64,000 nt of DNA from Phytoseiulus persimilis (taxonomy: Eukaryota; Arthropoda; Arachnida; Mesostigmata; Phytoseiidae): the NCBI GenBank assembly GCA_037576195.1, contig CM075103.1:36841250-36905249 (forward strand), read 5' to 3'. The position numbers and the translations under genes were made by a program. The notes under the pieces were generated by a model, which saw only the letters and a program-made list of their open reading frames with translations, had not been told where the DNA came from and searched no databases. Positions 48,081-61,200 of the stretch are shown here, piece by piece (position 1 is the first letter of the stretch; each line of letters begins with the position of its first letter).

Positions 48081-48655
48081 CATGATGCTGACCAAGTGAA
48101 GAAAGAGGAAAGTGCCTCGATTCCAGGTCAGAATCCTGTCGAGAATCGGTGGCCACTCCCGAAGGTCTCATGACACTACATGAAAGGCAATGTGTGTCTG
48201 TCAGCAGTAGACTCCCGAAGCAAGGGACGGGTCGGCCAGCGTAGTCGGCCGAAGGCCGGCTAGTTATCGATAAAATGAACATTCGCCCTGAAAAGCTCAA
48301 AAGCGGACGGACGAGGACATGCCCGCTCATGTGGCGTCTCTACATTTGACCCAAATTTCGCTTAGAATGTTGAGAACTCACACCAGCTTCCGGGGACCCA
48401 GAGATACCATCTGATGAGACAAACTCGTCCAGATATTTGTCACCACCTCTGCCGCTAACTATGAACTGCTCTCGAGTGAATCGCGGGCAGTTCAGAAATT
48501 CGACTCGAAGGAAGCTTTTCTTTCAGAAGCGTTTCACTCGCTTATTACCTCGACCGAAAGGCTGAGAAAGCACCTGCAGAAACCCCCCCCCCCCCCTCCC
48601 AGCTTAACAGCGCTTGAAGAACTGATATGTAAATCGAAACCAACAAACTTTATGA
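48081..48655. other. Spacer after the left array
   Basis: No gene is seen. A run of C residues, broken near its end by a T, lies at about 48583-48600. CATAAA on the minus strand near 48650 may serve as a variant poly(A) signal for the GNAT gene. Confidence 0.35.
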
Positions 48656-49510
48656 TCAACTCGAGGAAAACCATCCGAAACAACATTTCCAAGCGCTCAC
48701 TTCCTTCTGATCTCCATCTCGGCCCGATTTCTCCGGAAATATCGGCTTCACCATCTCGAAACCGTCCCAGCATTCATCCGAAGCGTACATATTCGGGAAG
48801 AAACCCGTGAGTGCGAAGCCGAATCCCCTATACAGCCGAAGTGCACCAATATTCTCGGCCATGACATGCAGGAAAATGTCCGTTGTTTGAGAAGCTAGAG
48901 GGTAAACTCTTGAGTTCTCCAGGGCTCCCAGAAGGATTCTCGCGATTCCCTGATTTCGATACTGCGATGACACCGCAAGCTGCGAAACGTAAACGAATGA
49001 ACGCACTGCATCATCCGCGAACTGAGTGTAGCGAGGAGACATCCGCTCCGAGAGTATAGAACCCACGAGCTGGCCGCTTTCCTTTTCAAAGGCTCCGAAG
49101 GCCCAATTCGGGTAGGTTGTCATTTTCTGAAATGCTGCAACGTGACGTATACTTTCACCCTACCCAAAGCAACAACTGGGAACTAGACATGCATCGCGAA
49201 ACGGCCCTCCCGCGCCGTAGTCTACCATGGCATTTTTTCGCCCAGATGTGCGATGAGATCTCGAAGAACTTCACGATCTCATCGTTCAGTAATAGAATGC
49301 CGTGCTAAACTAAGGGCCAGGGACTACGGGATGTATGGTAGGTCCACAAAGGACTACTGGGGCTGTATGACATACCTTCATGTAGGTCACATCCGCTCGA
49401 ACGATTAAATTCGACGAATGGAATTTCAACATTTCCCGAGCGTCTGACGCCTCCAATTGCCGGAAGCGGAGGTTCTCGAAAACCGTGGCTACGTTTGTCC
49501 CCACTGGCAT
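48656..49510 (-). CDS. GNAT-family N-acetyltransferase (two exons)
   Basis: Exon 1 (49510-49376) starts at an ATG and ends AAG before GTATGTC. Exon 2 (49126-48656) follows TTTCAG. Together they give 201 residues in one frame. The GNAT fold is clear: FENLRFRQLEASDAREM at the N-terminus, the acetyl-CoA loop in VYVSQLAVSSQYRNQGIARI (Q-x-x-G-x-A/G type), and the last strand and helix in FLHVMAENIGALRLYRGFGF. The later NMYASDECWDGFEM resembles the equivalent part of N-alpha-acetyltransferases such as NAA60 or NAA50, which acetylate protein N-termini, but the substrate cannot be told from sequence. It is in the unique spacer between two inverted satellite arrays, the only well-supported gene there. 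Confidence 0.8.
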
Positions 49511-49999
49511 ATCGGACCTGGGACGGGGGATTTTGGTGCGATTCGTTGTTGCCTATCCTAATGGGCCTCCATCGTAACCATCCCGCGTGATGCTTGTGAT
49601 CGGTACGATATCATTCCTACCACTTTAATAATTACGATACGAGAGACTGATGTGGCTGGCGGTTACCACGCGTGGGTCACTTGGCATTGAGAGCGTAATG
49701 ATCAGTCAGTAGAAGTCTTGTCGCCGTTCTGTTTCTAGGCACGTGAAGTCTCCGCTGTTCAACTCGAATTCGCCAAAAGCCCAGCACGCCTCCGCGGCAA
49801 TCCAACGCTGATCATGAACGATGTCGACTTTTGACTTATGAAAGTTAGCTCTCCACGTCTCTCATGAGCTGGTATGAATGCCCCGTTCTCTAACCGCACA
49901 CTTTCGCTCTCGTTCGATGGCTTACCACGGTGAACCGATGAGAACAACGAAATCGAACGGCCGATGCAGAGGCTATAGTGTGCGAGCCCAGCACTCGTC

Positions 50000-50314
50000 A
50001 TGCGACCCGTCAAACGACGCAAACCCGCCTTGGAAACACTATCGCTAGAGAGCGATGAGAACAATGAAACTTCAATACGGAGCCGCAAACGAAAACGCAA
50101 GAGGAAGAATCAGAAAAAACAGAGGGCGCATGAGAACCGACGTGAAGGACACGACTATTGGCCTGGCCCCTCTCAGGACCTGGTCAATATGCCTTTCGCA
50201 TCCCGAACGGGCCGAGTGACGCGTTTTGCAGGGCGTCCGGTATTGAGATCGGATTTAGAGACGACCGAAACACCCCAGGCGTCAGAAAAGTATATTGTCT
50301 TGACGGAGTCGTGA
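50000..50314 (+). CDS. Small basic protein, unknown function
   Basis: A 104-codon frame from an ATG, without introns. The first 45 residues contain KRRKPALETLSLES and a strongly basic run (RSRKRKRKRKNQKKQR), suggesting nuclear or nucleic-acid-binding localisation. The C-terminal half (RTGRVTRFAGRPVLR, then ETTETPQASEKYIVLTES) is unrecognised. AATAAA at 50514 lies 200 bp downstream, supporting a plus-strand transcript. The open minus-strand frame at 50100-49759 overlaps and is less convincing. It could also be the last exon of a longer gene. Confidence 0.4.
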   Translation: MRPVKRRKPALETLSLESDENNETSIRSRKRKRKRKNQKKQRAHENRREGHDYWPGPSQDLVNMPFASRTGRVTRFAGRPVLRSDLETTETPQASEKYIVLTES

Positions 50315-50513
50315 AATCGATCTAAAAACGATGACTCAGCTTGTCTCTTTGAAGTTTTCTCCACCTCTCGCGGTCTCATTTGAAGCTGGACTCGAGAGGC
50401 GAAGATGCTTGGGCCCTTCGGCCCAATCGGAATGATCAGATTGCTTCTAGTATTCGGTGGTCAGCAGCCATACTTTGGAAACGTGAAACCACAACAGCTC
50501 AGATCTGAATAAC

Positions 50514-50519
50514 AATAAA
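50514..50519 (+). terminator. Polyadenylation signal after the small basic ORF
   Basis: AATAAA in AACAATAAAAGC; a second AATAAA occurs near 50671. Confidence 0.4.
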
Positions 50520-51188
50520 AGCAACCCTCTATTGCAGGGGTAGTGATACGGTGTGGTGGGCGATCACATGCGTACTATCCATCCTGTTGAGTACGATATT
50601 CACATTGATAATCTACATTTCGGCATGCACAACTGAAGTCAGGACAACTGCAAGCGAGTAAACAGCATTCAATAAAGATTCTGATTTGTGTTGTAGTTAT
50701 TGAACTCCTCCTACCGTTGATAGTGATCTCGTCGAGCTTTGCCCTAGTCGATATACGTGCTTCGAATCTGTTTTCTAATGCAGAAAATGTCTGAGCGCGG
50801 GCGGAACGCCGACGGAAATTGCGTCGAGTGCAGTCAGTTCGAGGCGCGTTGAATTAGGACGGGGCGAGTGAGAGCACGCGGTGAACTCTAAACATTCTGA
50901 GAGCATCATCGAATTCCGACCTTTGCACGCCGACTGTTCCCTGAACCCTTGAAACCTGATTCACGAATCTCTGCAGGGTGCTCTGTTCTCCGCATGATCC
51001 GTCCTGTTTCGATTCGAGTCAGTTCAGGCTAATGTTTAAACAAACTGGGTTTCCCTTCTCTTGATGCATTTTGAGGGGATCACAAGTCGACCTCCTCATC
51101 TGTGTCTTGAATAGAAGGAGGTATTTGTGTTCTTGTCCAGACCCAGCCCGATGGTATACTTGTTCTGCACCTTGAATGTCGGCATATA
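50520..51188. other. Intergenic stretch left of the mariner
   Basis: No gene is seen on either strand. The TA dinucleotide at 51187-51188 is the expected left half of the mariner target duplication. Confidence 0.4.
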
Positions 51189-52282
51189 TTAGGTGAGTCA
51201 AAAAGTTCGTCGGCTTTTCCACCCGATTTTGAGGAGCCAAATCTCTGCAGACAACAATATTTTTTATTCAATTTCATATTGACCGTTTTGTTCGATGACC
51301 TTCGCCCATCGCTCTGGTAAACCCATGATTCCCTTCTCCCAGAACTTTTTCTCTTTATTATCAAAATATCGATGGAGGTGATTTTGAATATCCTCCAAAG
51401 ATTCAAATGTAGCGCCGTCAAGAGAGTTCTGCAGAGACCTGATTGAGTGATGATCTGATGGTGCGAGGTCGGGACTATAGGCTGGGTGCGGTAGCACATC
51501 CCAGTCAAACTCCGCCAATTTCTGCCGGCAAGCCAAACTTTTGTGTGGTCTCGCATTATCATGTTGAAAAACCACGCCCCACCTGTTTGGCAAAGCTGGG
51601 CGTTCGGATGCCACAGCGGTCTTCAAATCTTCAAGTTGCCTGCAGTAGACTTCGGAGTTGATCGTCTGATCCATTGGGAGCAGCTCAAACAACACTACGC
51701 CTTTGCACTCCCACCAGCAGCTCAGCATAACCTTTTTTCGATGAAGTTCTGGTCTGGGGATAGCTGCTGCGTGAAAACCTTTGCGGACCAGGCTTCTTTT
51801 CTGTGTTGCGTTTCTGTAGAGTATCCATTTTTCATCGCCGGTTATCAATCTCCTCGGAAACGATTCCTTGTGGTTCTTCCGGAGTAGTAGGTGATAGGTA
51901 TCAACGCGTCGTTCAAGCTGCCTATCAGTGAGGTCGTGAGGTAGCCAGATATTCCGCTTGCTTGAGAAACCTGCTTGATGTAGGCCATTCCAAACGGTTG
52001 CGTGAGAGACTCCCGTCACGTCTTCAATCTCTTTCATGGTCAAGGCTGGATTCGAAGTAACCAAGCTCATGATTTCGTCCCTCTCCACAACTTGAGGTCG
52101 TCCTGATCTCGGCTCATCTTCAAGGTTGAAGTTTCCAGCTTCGAAACGGGCGAATCGCTTTTCGACCGTGGATTTGTGTAGTGCGTTTCCGCCGTAAACT
52201 GCGCATATCTTCCGCGTTGTCTGCGCTGCACTCAAGCCTTCGCGGTAGGAGATCAACATGATGTGTCGAAAATGCTTTCTTA
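51189..52282 (-). mobile_element. Mariner transposon, 5' end missing
   Basis: The left end carries the inverted-terminal-repeat sequence TTAGGTGAGTCAAAAAGTTC at 51189, preceded by TA, the mariner target. Reading on the minus strand, the transposase gene follows. The other terminal repeat, the 5' untranslated region and the first few codons are absent: at about 52283 the sequence passes directly into the 45-bp array. Only one terminal repeat remains, so it could not move by itself. Confidence 0.85.
51264..52282 (-). CDS. Mariner transposase, nearly full length, lacking its start codon
   Basis: About 339 codons without frameshift or stop, close to the usual 345 residues. The N-terminal helix-turn-helix part is seen (HFRHIMLISYREGLSAAQTT, then TVEKRFARFEAGNF and RSGRP). 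The catalytic domain keeps all three acidic residues: TGDEKW, HDNARPH and APSD. Exactly 34 residues separate the second and third Asp, giving the D,D34D signature of mariner. It cuts and pastes DNA at TA sites. The first codons are replaced by array sequence, and the array reads open in the same frame, so a fused frame extends upstream to 52418. The preserved frame suggests recent insertion. Confidence 0.88.
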
Positions 52283-55200
52283 TTCCTCCAGAGTTGGAAA
52301 CTAATGGCCAGATTGGTCTCGTAATCACCCCTCCAGAGTTGGAAACTAATGGCCAGATTGGTCTCCGAATCACCCCTCCAGAGTTGGAAAGTAATGGCCA
52401 GATTGAAATCGGAATCACCCCCCAGAGTTGGAAACTAATGGCCAGATTGGTCTCGTAATCACCCCTCCAGAGTTGGAAAGTAATGGCCAGATTGATATCG
52501 GAATCACCCCTCCAGAGTTGGAAACTAATGGCCAGATTGGTCTCGTAATCACCCCTCCAGAGTTGGAAAGTAATGGCCAGATTGATATCGGAATCACCCC
52601 TCCAGAGTTGGAAACTAATGGCCAGATTGGTCTCGGAATCACCCCTCCAGAGTTGGAAACTAATGGCCAGATTGGTCTCGGAATCACCCCTCCAGAGCTG
52701 GAAAGTAATGGCCAGATTGGTCTCGGAATCACCCCTCTAAAGTAGGAAAGTAATGGCCAGATTGGTCTCGTAATCACCCCTCCAGAGTTGGAAAGTAATG
52801 GCCAGATTGATATCGGAATCACCCCTCCAGAGTTGGAAACTAATGGCCAGATTGAAATCGGAATCACCCCCCCAGAGTTGGAAACTAATGGCCAGATTGG
52901 TCTCGTAATCACCCCTCCAGAGTGGGAAAGTAATGGCCAGAATGATATCGGAATCACCCCTCCAGAGTTGGAAACTAATGGCCAGATTGGTCTCGTAATC
53001 ACCCCTCCAGAGTTGGAAAGTAATGGCCAGATTGATATCGGAATCACCCCTCCAGTGTTGGAAACTAATGGCCAGATTGGTCTCGGAATCACCCCTCCAG
53101 AGTTGGAAAGTAATGGCCAGATTGATATCGGAATCACCCCTCCAGAGTTGGAAACTAATGGCCAGATTGGTCTCGGAATCACCCCTCCAGAGTTGGAAAG
53201 TAATGGCCAGAATGATATCGGAATCACCCCTCCAGAGTTGGAAACTAATGGCCAGATTGGTCTCGTAATCACCCCTCCAGAGTTGGAAAGTAATGGCCAG
53301 ATTGATATCGGAATCACCCCTCCAGTGTTGGAAACTAATGGCCAGATTGATATCGGAATCACCCCCCCAGAGTTGGAAACTAATGGCCAGATTGGTCTCG
53401 TAATCACCCCTCCAGAGTTGGAAAGTAATGGCCAGAATGATATCGGAATCACCCCTCCAGAGTTGGAAACTAATGGCCAGATTGGTCTCGTAATCACCCC
53501 TCCAGAGTTGGAAAGTAATGGCCAGATTGATATCGGAATCACCCCTCCAGAGTTGGAAACCAATGGCCAGATTGGTCTCGTAATCATCCCTCCAGAGTTG
53601 GAAAGTAATGGCCAGATTGATATCGGAATCACCCCTCCAGAGTTGGAAACTAATGGCCAGATTGGTCTCGGAATCACCCCTCCAGAGTTGGAAACTAATG
53701 GCCAGATTGGTCTCGGAATCACCCCTCCAGAGCTGGAAAGTAATGGCCAGATTGGTCTCGTAATCACCCCTCCAGAGTTGGAAACTAATGGCCAGATTGG
53801 TCTCGGAATCACCCCCCCAGAGTTGGAAACTAATGGCCAGATTGGTCTCGTAATCACCCCTCCAGAGTTGGAAAGTAATGGCCAGAATGATATCGGAATC
53901 ACCCCTCCAGAGTTGGAAACTAATGGCCAGATTGGTCTCGTAATCACCCCTCCAGAGTTGGAAAGTAATGGCCAGATTGATATCGGAATCACCCCTCCAG
54001 TGTTGGAAACTAATGGCCAGATTGGTCTCGGAATCACCCCTCCAGAGTTGGAAAGTAATGGCCAGATTGATATCGGAATCACCCCTCCAGAGTTGGAAAC
54101 TAATGGCCAGATTGGTCTCGGAATCACCCCTCCAGAGTTGGAAAGTAATGGCCAGAATGATATCGGAATCACCCCTCCAGAGTTGGAAACTAATGGCCAG
54201 ATTGGTCTCGTAATCACCCCTCCAGAGTTGGAAAGTAATGGCCAGATTGATATCGGAATCACCCCTCCAGTGTTGGAAACTAATGGCCGGATTGATATCG
54301 GAATCACCCCCCCAGAGTTGGAAACTAATGGCCAGATTGGTCTCGTAATCACCCCTCCAGAGTTGGAAAGTAATGGCCAGAATGATATCGGAATCACCCC
54401 TCCAGAGTTGGAAACTAATGGCCAGATTGGTCTCGTAATCACCCCTCCAGAGTTGGAAAGTAATGGCCAGATTGATATCGGAATCACCCCTCCAGAGTTG
54501 GAAAGTAATGGCCAGATTGATATCGGAATCACCCCTCCAGTGTTGGAAACTAATGGCCAGATTGATATCGGAATCACCCCCCCAGAGTTGGAAACTAATG
54601 GCCAGATTGGTCTCGTAATCACCCCTCCAGAGTTGGAAAGTAATGGCCAGAATGATATCGGAATCACCCCTCCAGAGTTGGAAACTAATGGCCAGATTGG
54701 TCTCGGAATCACCCCTCCAGAGTTGGAAAGTAATGGCCAGAATGATATCGGAATCACCCCTCCAGAGTTGGAAACTAATGGCCAGATTGGTCTCGTAATC
54801 ACCCCTCCAGAGTTGGAAAGTAATGGCCAGATTGATATCGGAATCACCCCTCCAGTGTTGGAAACTAATGGCCAGATTGATATCGGAATCACCCCCCCAG
54901 AGTTGGAAACTAATGGCCAGATTGGTCTCGTAATCACCCCTCCAGAGTTGGAAAGTAATGGCCAGAATGATATCGGAATCACCCCTCCAGAGTTGGAAAC
55001 TAATGGCCAGATTGGTCTCGTAATCACCCCTCCAGAGTTGGAAAGTAATGGCCAGATTGATATCGGAATCACCCCTCCAGAGTTGGAAACTAATGGCCAG
55101 ATTGGTCTCGTAATCACCCCTCCAGAGTTGGAAAGTAATGGCCAGATTGATATCGGAATCACCCCTCCAGAGTTGGAAACTAATGGCCAGATTGGTCTCG

Positions 55201-58200
55201 GAATCACCCCTCCAGAGTTGGAAACTAATGGCCAGATTGGTCTCGGAATCACCCCTCCAGAGCTGGAAAGTAATGGCCAGATTGGTCTCGTAATCACCCC
55301 TCCAGAGTTGGAAAGTAATGGCCAGATTGATATCGTAATCACCCCTCCAGAGTTGGAAAGTAATGGCCAGATTGGTCTCGTAATCACCCCTCCAGAGTTG
55401 GAAACTAATGGCCAGATTGATATCGGAATCACCCCCCCAGAGTTGGAAACTAATGGCCAGATTGGTCTCGTAATCACCCCTCCAGAGTTGGAAAGTAATG
55501 GCCAGAATGATATCGGAATCACCCCTCCAGAGTTGGAAACTAATGGCCAGATTGGTCTCGGAATCACCCCTCCAGAGTTGGAAAGTAATGGCCAGAATGA
55601 TATCGGAATCACCCCTCCAGAGTTGGAAACTAATGGCCAGATTGGTCTCGTAATCACCCCTCCAGAGTTGGAAAGTAATGGCCAGATTGATATCGGAATC
55701 ACCCCTCCAGTGTTGGAAACTAATGGCCAGATTGATATCGGAATCACCCCCCCAGAGTTGGAAACTAATGGCCAGATTGGTCTCGTAATCACCCCTCCAG
55801 AGTTGGAAAGTAATGGCCAGATTGATATCGGAATCACCCCTCCAGTGTTGGAAACTAATGGCCAGATTGATATCGGAATCACCCCCCCCAGAGTTGGAAA
55901 CTAATGGCCAGATTGATATCGTAATCACCCCTCCAGAGTTGGAAAGTAATGGCCAGATTGATATCGTAATCACCCCTCCAGAGCTGGAAAGTAATTGCCA
56001 GATTGGTCTCGGAATCACCCCTCCAGAGCTGGAAAGTAATTGCCAGATTGGTCTCGGAATCACCCCTCCAGAGCTGGAAAGTAATGGCCAGATTGGTCTC
56101 GTAATCACCCCTCCAGAGTTGGAAAGTAATGGCCAGATTGATATCGTAATCACCCCTCCAGAGTTGGAAAGTAATGGCCAGATTGGTCTCGTAATCACCC
56201 CTCCAGAGTTGGAAACTAATGGCCAGATTGGTCTCGTAATCACCCCTCCAGAGTTGGAAAGTAATGGCCAGATTGATATCGTAATCACCCCTCCAGAGCT
56301 GGAAAGTAATGGCCAGATTGGTCTCGTAATCACCCCTCCAGAGTTGGAAAGTAATGGCCAGATTGATATCGTAATCACCCCTCCAGAGTTGGAAAGTAAT
56401 GGCCAGATTGGTCTCGTAATCACCCCCCCAGAGTTGGAAACTAATGGCCAGATTGGTCTCGTAATCACCCCTCCAGAGTTGGAAAGTAATGGCCAGAATG
56501 ATATCGGAATCACCCCTCCAGAGTTGGAAACTAATGGCCAGATTGGTCTCGGAATCACCCCTCCAGAGTTGGAAAGTAATGGCCAGAATGATATCGGAAT
56601 CACCCCTCCAGAGTTGGAAACTAATGGCCAGATTGGTCTCGTAATCACCCCTCCAGAGTTGGAAAGTAATGGCCAGATTGATATCGGAATCACCCCTCCA
56701 GTGTTGGAAACTAATGGCCAGATTGATATCGGAATCACCCCCCCAGAGTTGGAAACTAATGGCCAGATTGGTCTCGTAATCACCCCTCCAGAGTTGGAAA
56801 GTAATGGCCAGATTGATATCGGAATCACCCCTCCAGTGTTGGAAACTAATGGCCAGATTGATATCGGAATCACCCCCCCAGAGTTGGAAACTAATGGCCA
56901 GATTGGTCTCGTAATCACCCCTCCAGAGTTGGAAAGTAATGGCCAGAATGATATCGGAATCACCCCTCCAGAGTTGGAAACTAATGGCCAGATTGGTCTC
57001 GTAATCACCCCTCCAGAGTTGGAAAGTAATGGCCAGATTGATATCGGAATCACCCCTCCAGAGTTGGAAAGTAATGGCCAGATTGATATCGGAATCACCC
57101 CTCCAGTGTTGGAAACTAATGGCCAGATTGATATCGGAATCACCCCCCCAGAGTTGGAAACTAATGGCCAGATTGGTCTCGTAATCACCCCTCCAGAGTT
57201 GGAAAGTAATGGCCAGAATGATATCGGAATCACCCCTCCAGAGTTGGAAACTAATGGCCAGATTGGTCTCGGAATCACCCCTCCAGAGTTGGAAAGTAAT
57301 GGCCAGAATGATATCGGAATCACCCCTCCAGAGTTGGAAACTAATGGCCAGATTGGTCTCGTAATCACCCCTCCAGAGTTGGAAAGTAATGGCCAGATTG
57401 ATATCGGAATCACCCCTCCAGTGTTGGAAACTAATGGCCAGATTGATATCGGAATCACCCCCCCAGAGTTGGAAACTAATGGCCAGATTGGTCTCGTAAT
57501 CACCCCTCCAGAGTTGGAAAGTAATGGCCAGAATGATATCGGAATCACCCCTCCAGAGTTGGAAACTAATGGCCAGATTGGTCTCGTAATCACCCCTCCA
57601 GAGTTGGAAAGTAATGGCCAGATTGATATCGGAATCACCCCTCCAGAGTTGGAAACTAATGGCCAGATTGGTCTCGTAATCACCCCTCCAGAGTTGGAAA
57701 GTAATGGCCAGATTGATATCGGAATCACCCCTCCAGAGTTGGAAACTAATGGCCAGATTGGTCTCGGAATCACCCCTCCAGAGTTGGAAACTAATGGCCA
57801 GATTGGTCTCGGTATCACCCCTCCAGAGCTGGAAAGTAATGGCCAGATTGGTCTCGTAATCACCCCTCCAGAGTTGGAAAGTAATGGCCAGATTGATATC
57901 GTAATCACCCCTCCAGAGTTGGAAAGTAATGGCCAGATTGGTCTCGTAATCACCCCTCCAGAGTTGGAAACTAATGGCCAGATTGATATCGGAATCACCC
58001 CCCCAGAGTTGGAAACTAATGGCCAGATTGGTCTCGTAATCACCCCTCCAGAGTTGGAAAGTAATGGCCAGAATGATATCGGAATCACCCCTCCAGAGTT
58101 GGAAACTAATGGCCAGATTGGTCTCGTAATCACCCCTCCAGAGTTGGAAAGTAATGGCCAGATTGATATCGGAATCACCCCTCCAGTGTTGGAAACTAAT

Positions 58201-61200
58201 GGCCAGATTGGTCTCGGAATCACCCCTCTAAAGTAGGAAAGTAATGGCCAGATTGGTCTCGGAATCACCCCTCCAGAGTTGGAAACTAATGGCCAGATTG
58301 GTCTCGTAATCACCCCTCCAGAGTTGGAAAGTAATGGCCAGATTGATATCGGAATCACCCCTCCAGTGTTGGAAACTAATGGCCAGATTGGTCTCGGAAT
58401 CACCCCTCTAAAGTAGGAAAGTAATGGCCAGATTGGTCTCGGAATCACCCCTCTAAAGTAGGAAAGGTATGGCCAGATTGGCACCGGAATCACCCCTCCA
58501 GAGTTGGAAACCAATGGCCAGATTGGTCTCGGAATCACCCCTCTAAAGTAGGAAAGTAATGGCCAGATTGGTCTCGTAATCACCCCTCCAGAGTTGGAAA
58601 CTAATGGCCAGATTGGTCTCGGAATCACCCCTCTAAAGTGGGAAAGTAATGGCCAGATTGGCACCGGAATCACCCCTCCAGAGTTGGAAAGTAATGGCCA
58701 GATTGATATTGGAATCACCCCTCCAGAGTTGGAAACTAATGGCCAGATTGGTCTCGGAATCAACCCTCCAGAGTTGGAAAGTAATGGCCAGATTGATATC
58801 GGAATCAACCCTCCAGAGTTGGAAACTAATGGCCAGATTGGTCTCGTAATCACCCCTCCAGAGTTGGAAACTGATGGCCAGATTGGTCTCGGAATCACCC
58901 CTCTAAAGTAGGAAAGTAATGGCCAGATTGATATCGGAATCACCCCTCCAGTGTTGGAAACCAATGGCCAGATTGGTCTCGGAATCACCCCTCTAAAGTA
59001 GGAAAGTAATGTCCAGATTGATATCGGAATCAACCCTCCAGAGTTGGAAACTAATGGCCAGATTGGTCTCGTAATCACCCCTCCAGAGTTGGAAAGTAAT
59101 GGCCAGATTGATATCGGAATCACCCCTCCAGAGTTGGAAAGTAATGGCCAGATTGATATCGGAATCACCCCTCCAGAGTTGGAAACTAATGGCCAGATTG
59201 GTCTCGGAATCAACCCTCCAGAGCTGGAAAGTAATGGCCAGATTGATATCGGAATCAACCCTCCAGAGTTGGAAACTAATGGCCAGATTGGTCTCGTAAT
59301 CACCCCTCCAGAGTTGGAAACTGATGGCCAGATTGGTCTCGGAATCACCCCTCTAAAGTAGGAGAGTAATGGCCAGATTGATATCGGAATCACCCCTCCA
59401 GTGTTGGAAACCAATGGCCAGATTGGTCTCGGAATCACCCCTCTAAAGTAGGAAAGTAATGGCCAGATTGGTCTCGGAATCACCCCTCTAAAGTAGGAAA
59501 GTTATGGCCAGATTGGCACCGGAATCACCCCTCCAGAGTTGGAAACTAATGGCCAGATTGGTCTCGGAATCACCCCTCCAGAGTTGGAAACTAATGGCCA
59601 GATTGGTCTCGTAATCACCCCTCCAGAGTTCGAAACTAATGGCCAGATTGGTCTCGTAATCACCCCTCCAGGGTTGGAAACCAATGGCCAGTTTGATATC
59701 GGAATCACCCCTCCAGAGTTGGAAACGAATGGCCAGATTGGTCTCGGAATCACCCCTCCAGAGTTGGGAAGTAGTGGCCAGATTGGTCTCGGAATCACCC
59801 CTCCAGAGTTGGAAAGTTATGGCCAGATTGGTCTCAGAATCACCCCTCCAGAGTTGGAAAGTTATGGCCAGATTGGTCTCGGAATCACCCCTCCAGAGTT
59901 GGGAAGCAGTGGCCTTATTGGTCTCGGAATCACCCCTCCAGAGTTGGAAAGTGATGGCCAGATTGGTCTCGTAATCACCCCTCCAGAGTTGGAAACTAAT
60001 GGCCAGATTGGTCTCGTAATCACCCCTCCAGAGTTGGAAAGTAATGGCCAGATTGGTCTCGTAATCACCCCTCCAGAGTTGGAAAGTAATGGCCAGATTG
60101 ATATCGGAATCACCCCTCCCGAGTTGGAAACTAATGGCCAGATTGGTCTCGTAATCACCCCTCCAGAGTTGGAAAGTAATGGCCAGATTGATATCGGAAT
60201 CACCCCTCCAGTGTTGGAAACTAATGGCCAGATTGGTCTCGGAATCACCCCTCTAAAGTAGGAAAGTAATGGCCAGATTGGTCTCGGAATGACCCCTCTA
60301 AAGTAGGAAAGTTATGGCCAGATTGGCACCGGAATCACCCCTCCAGAGTTGGAAACTAATGGCCAGATTGGTCTCGGAATCACCCCTCCAGAGTTGGAAA
60401 GTAATGACCAGATTGGTCTCGTAATCACCCCTCCAGAGTTGGAAACTAATGGCCAGATTGGTCTCGGAATCACCCCTCTAAAGTGGGAAAGTAATGGCCA
60501 GATTGGCACCGGAATCACCCCTCCAGAGTTGGAAAGTAATGGCCAGATTGATATCGGAATCACCCCTCCAGAGTTGGAAACTAATGGCCAGATTGGTCTC
60601 GGAATCACCCCTCCAGAGTTGGGAAGCAGTGGCCTTATCGGTCTCGGAATCACCCCTCCAGAGTTGGAAAGTGATGGCCAGATTGGTCTCGTAATCACCC
60701 TTCCAGAGTTGGAAACTAATGGCCAGATTGGTCTCGTAATCACCCCTCCAGAGTTGGAAAGTAATGGCCAGATTGATATCGGAATCACCCCTCCAGAGTT
60801 GGAAACTAATGGCCAGATTGGTCTCGTAATCACCCCTCCAGAGTTGGAAAGTAATGGCCAGATTGATATCGGAATCACCCCTCCAGAGTTGGAAAGTAAT
60901 GGCCAGATTGATATCGGAATCACCCCTCCAGAGTTGGAAACTAATGGCCAGATTGGTCTCGTAATCACCCCTCCAGAGTTGGAAAGTAATGGCCAGATTG
61001 GTCTCGGAATCACCCCTCCAGTGTTGGAAACTAATGGCCAGATTGGTCTCGGAATCACCCCTCTAAAGTAGGAAAGTAATGGCCAGATTGGTCTCGTAAT
61101 CACCCCTCCAGGGTTGGAAACCAATGGCCAGTTTGATATCGGAATCACCCCTCCAGAGTTGGAAACGAATGGCCAGATTGGTCTCGGAATCACCCCTCCA

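Noticed and set aside
52415..59483. Open frames of about 1,040-2,250 codons in the right array
   Set aside because: Same reason; they change reading at single-base indels within units (for example CCCCCCCA near 55885) and end wherever the CTAAAGTAGG variant adds a stop.
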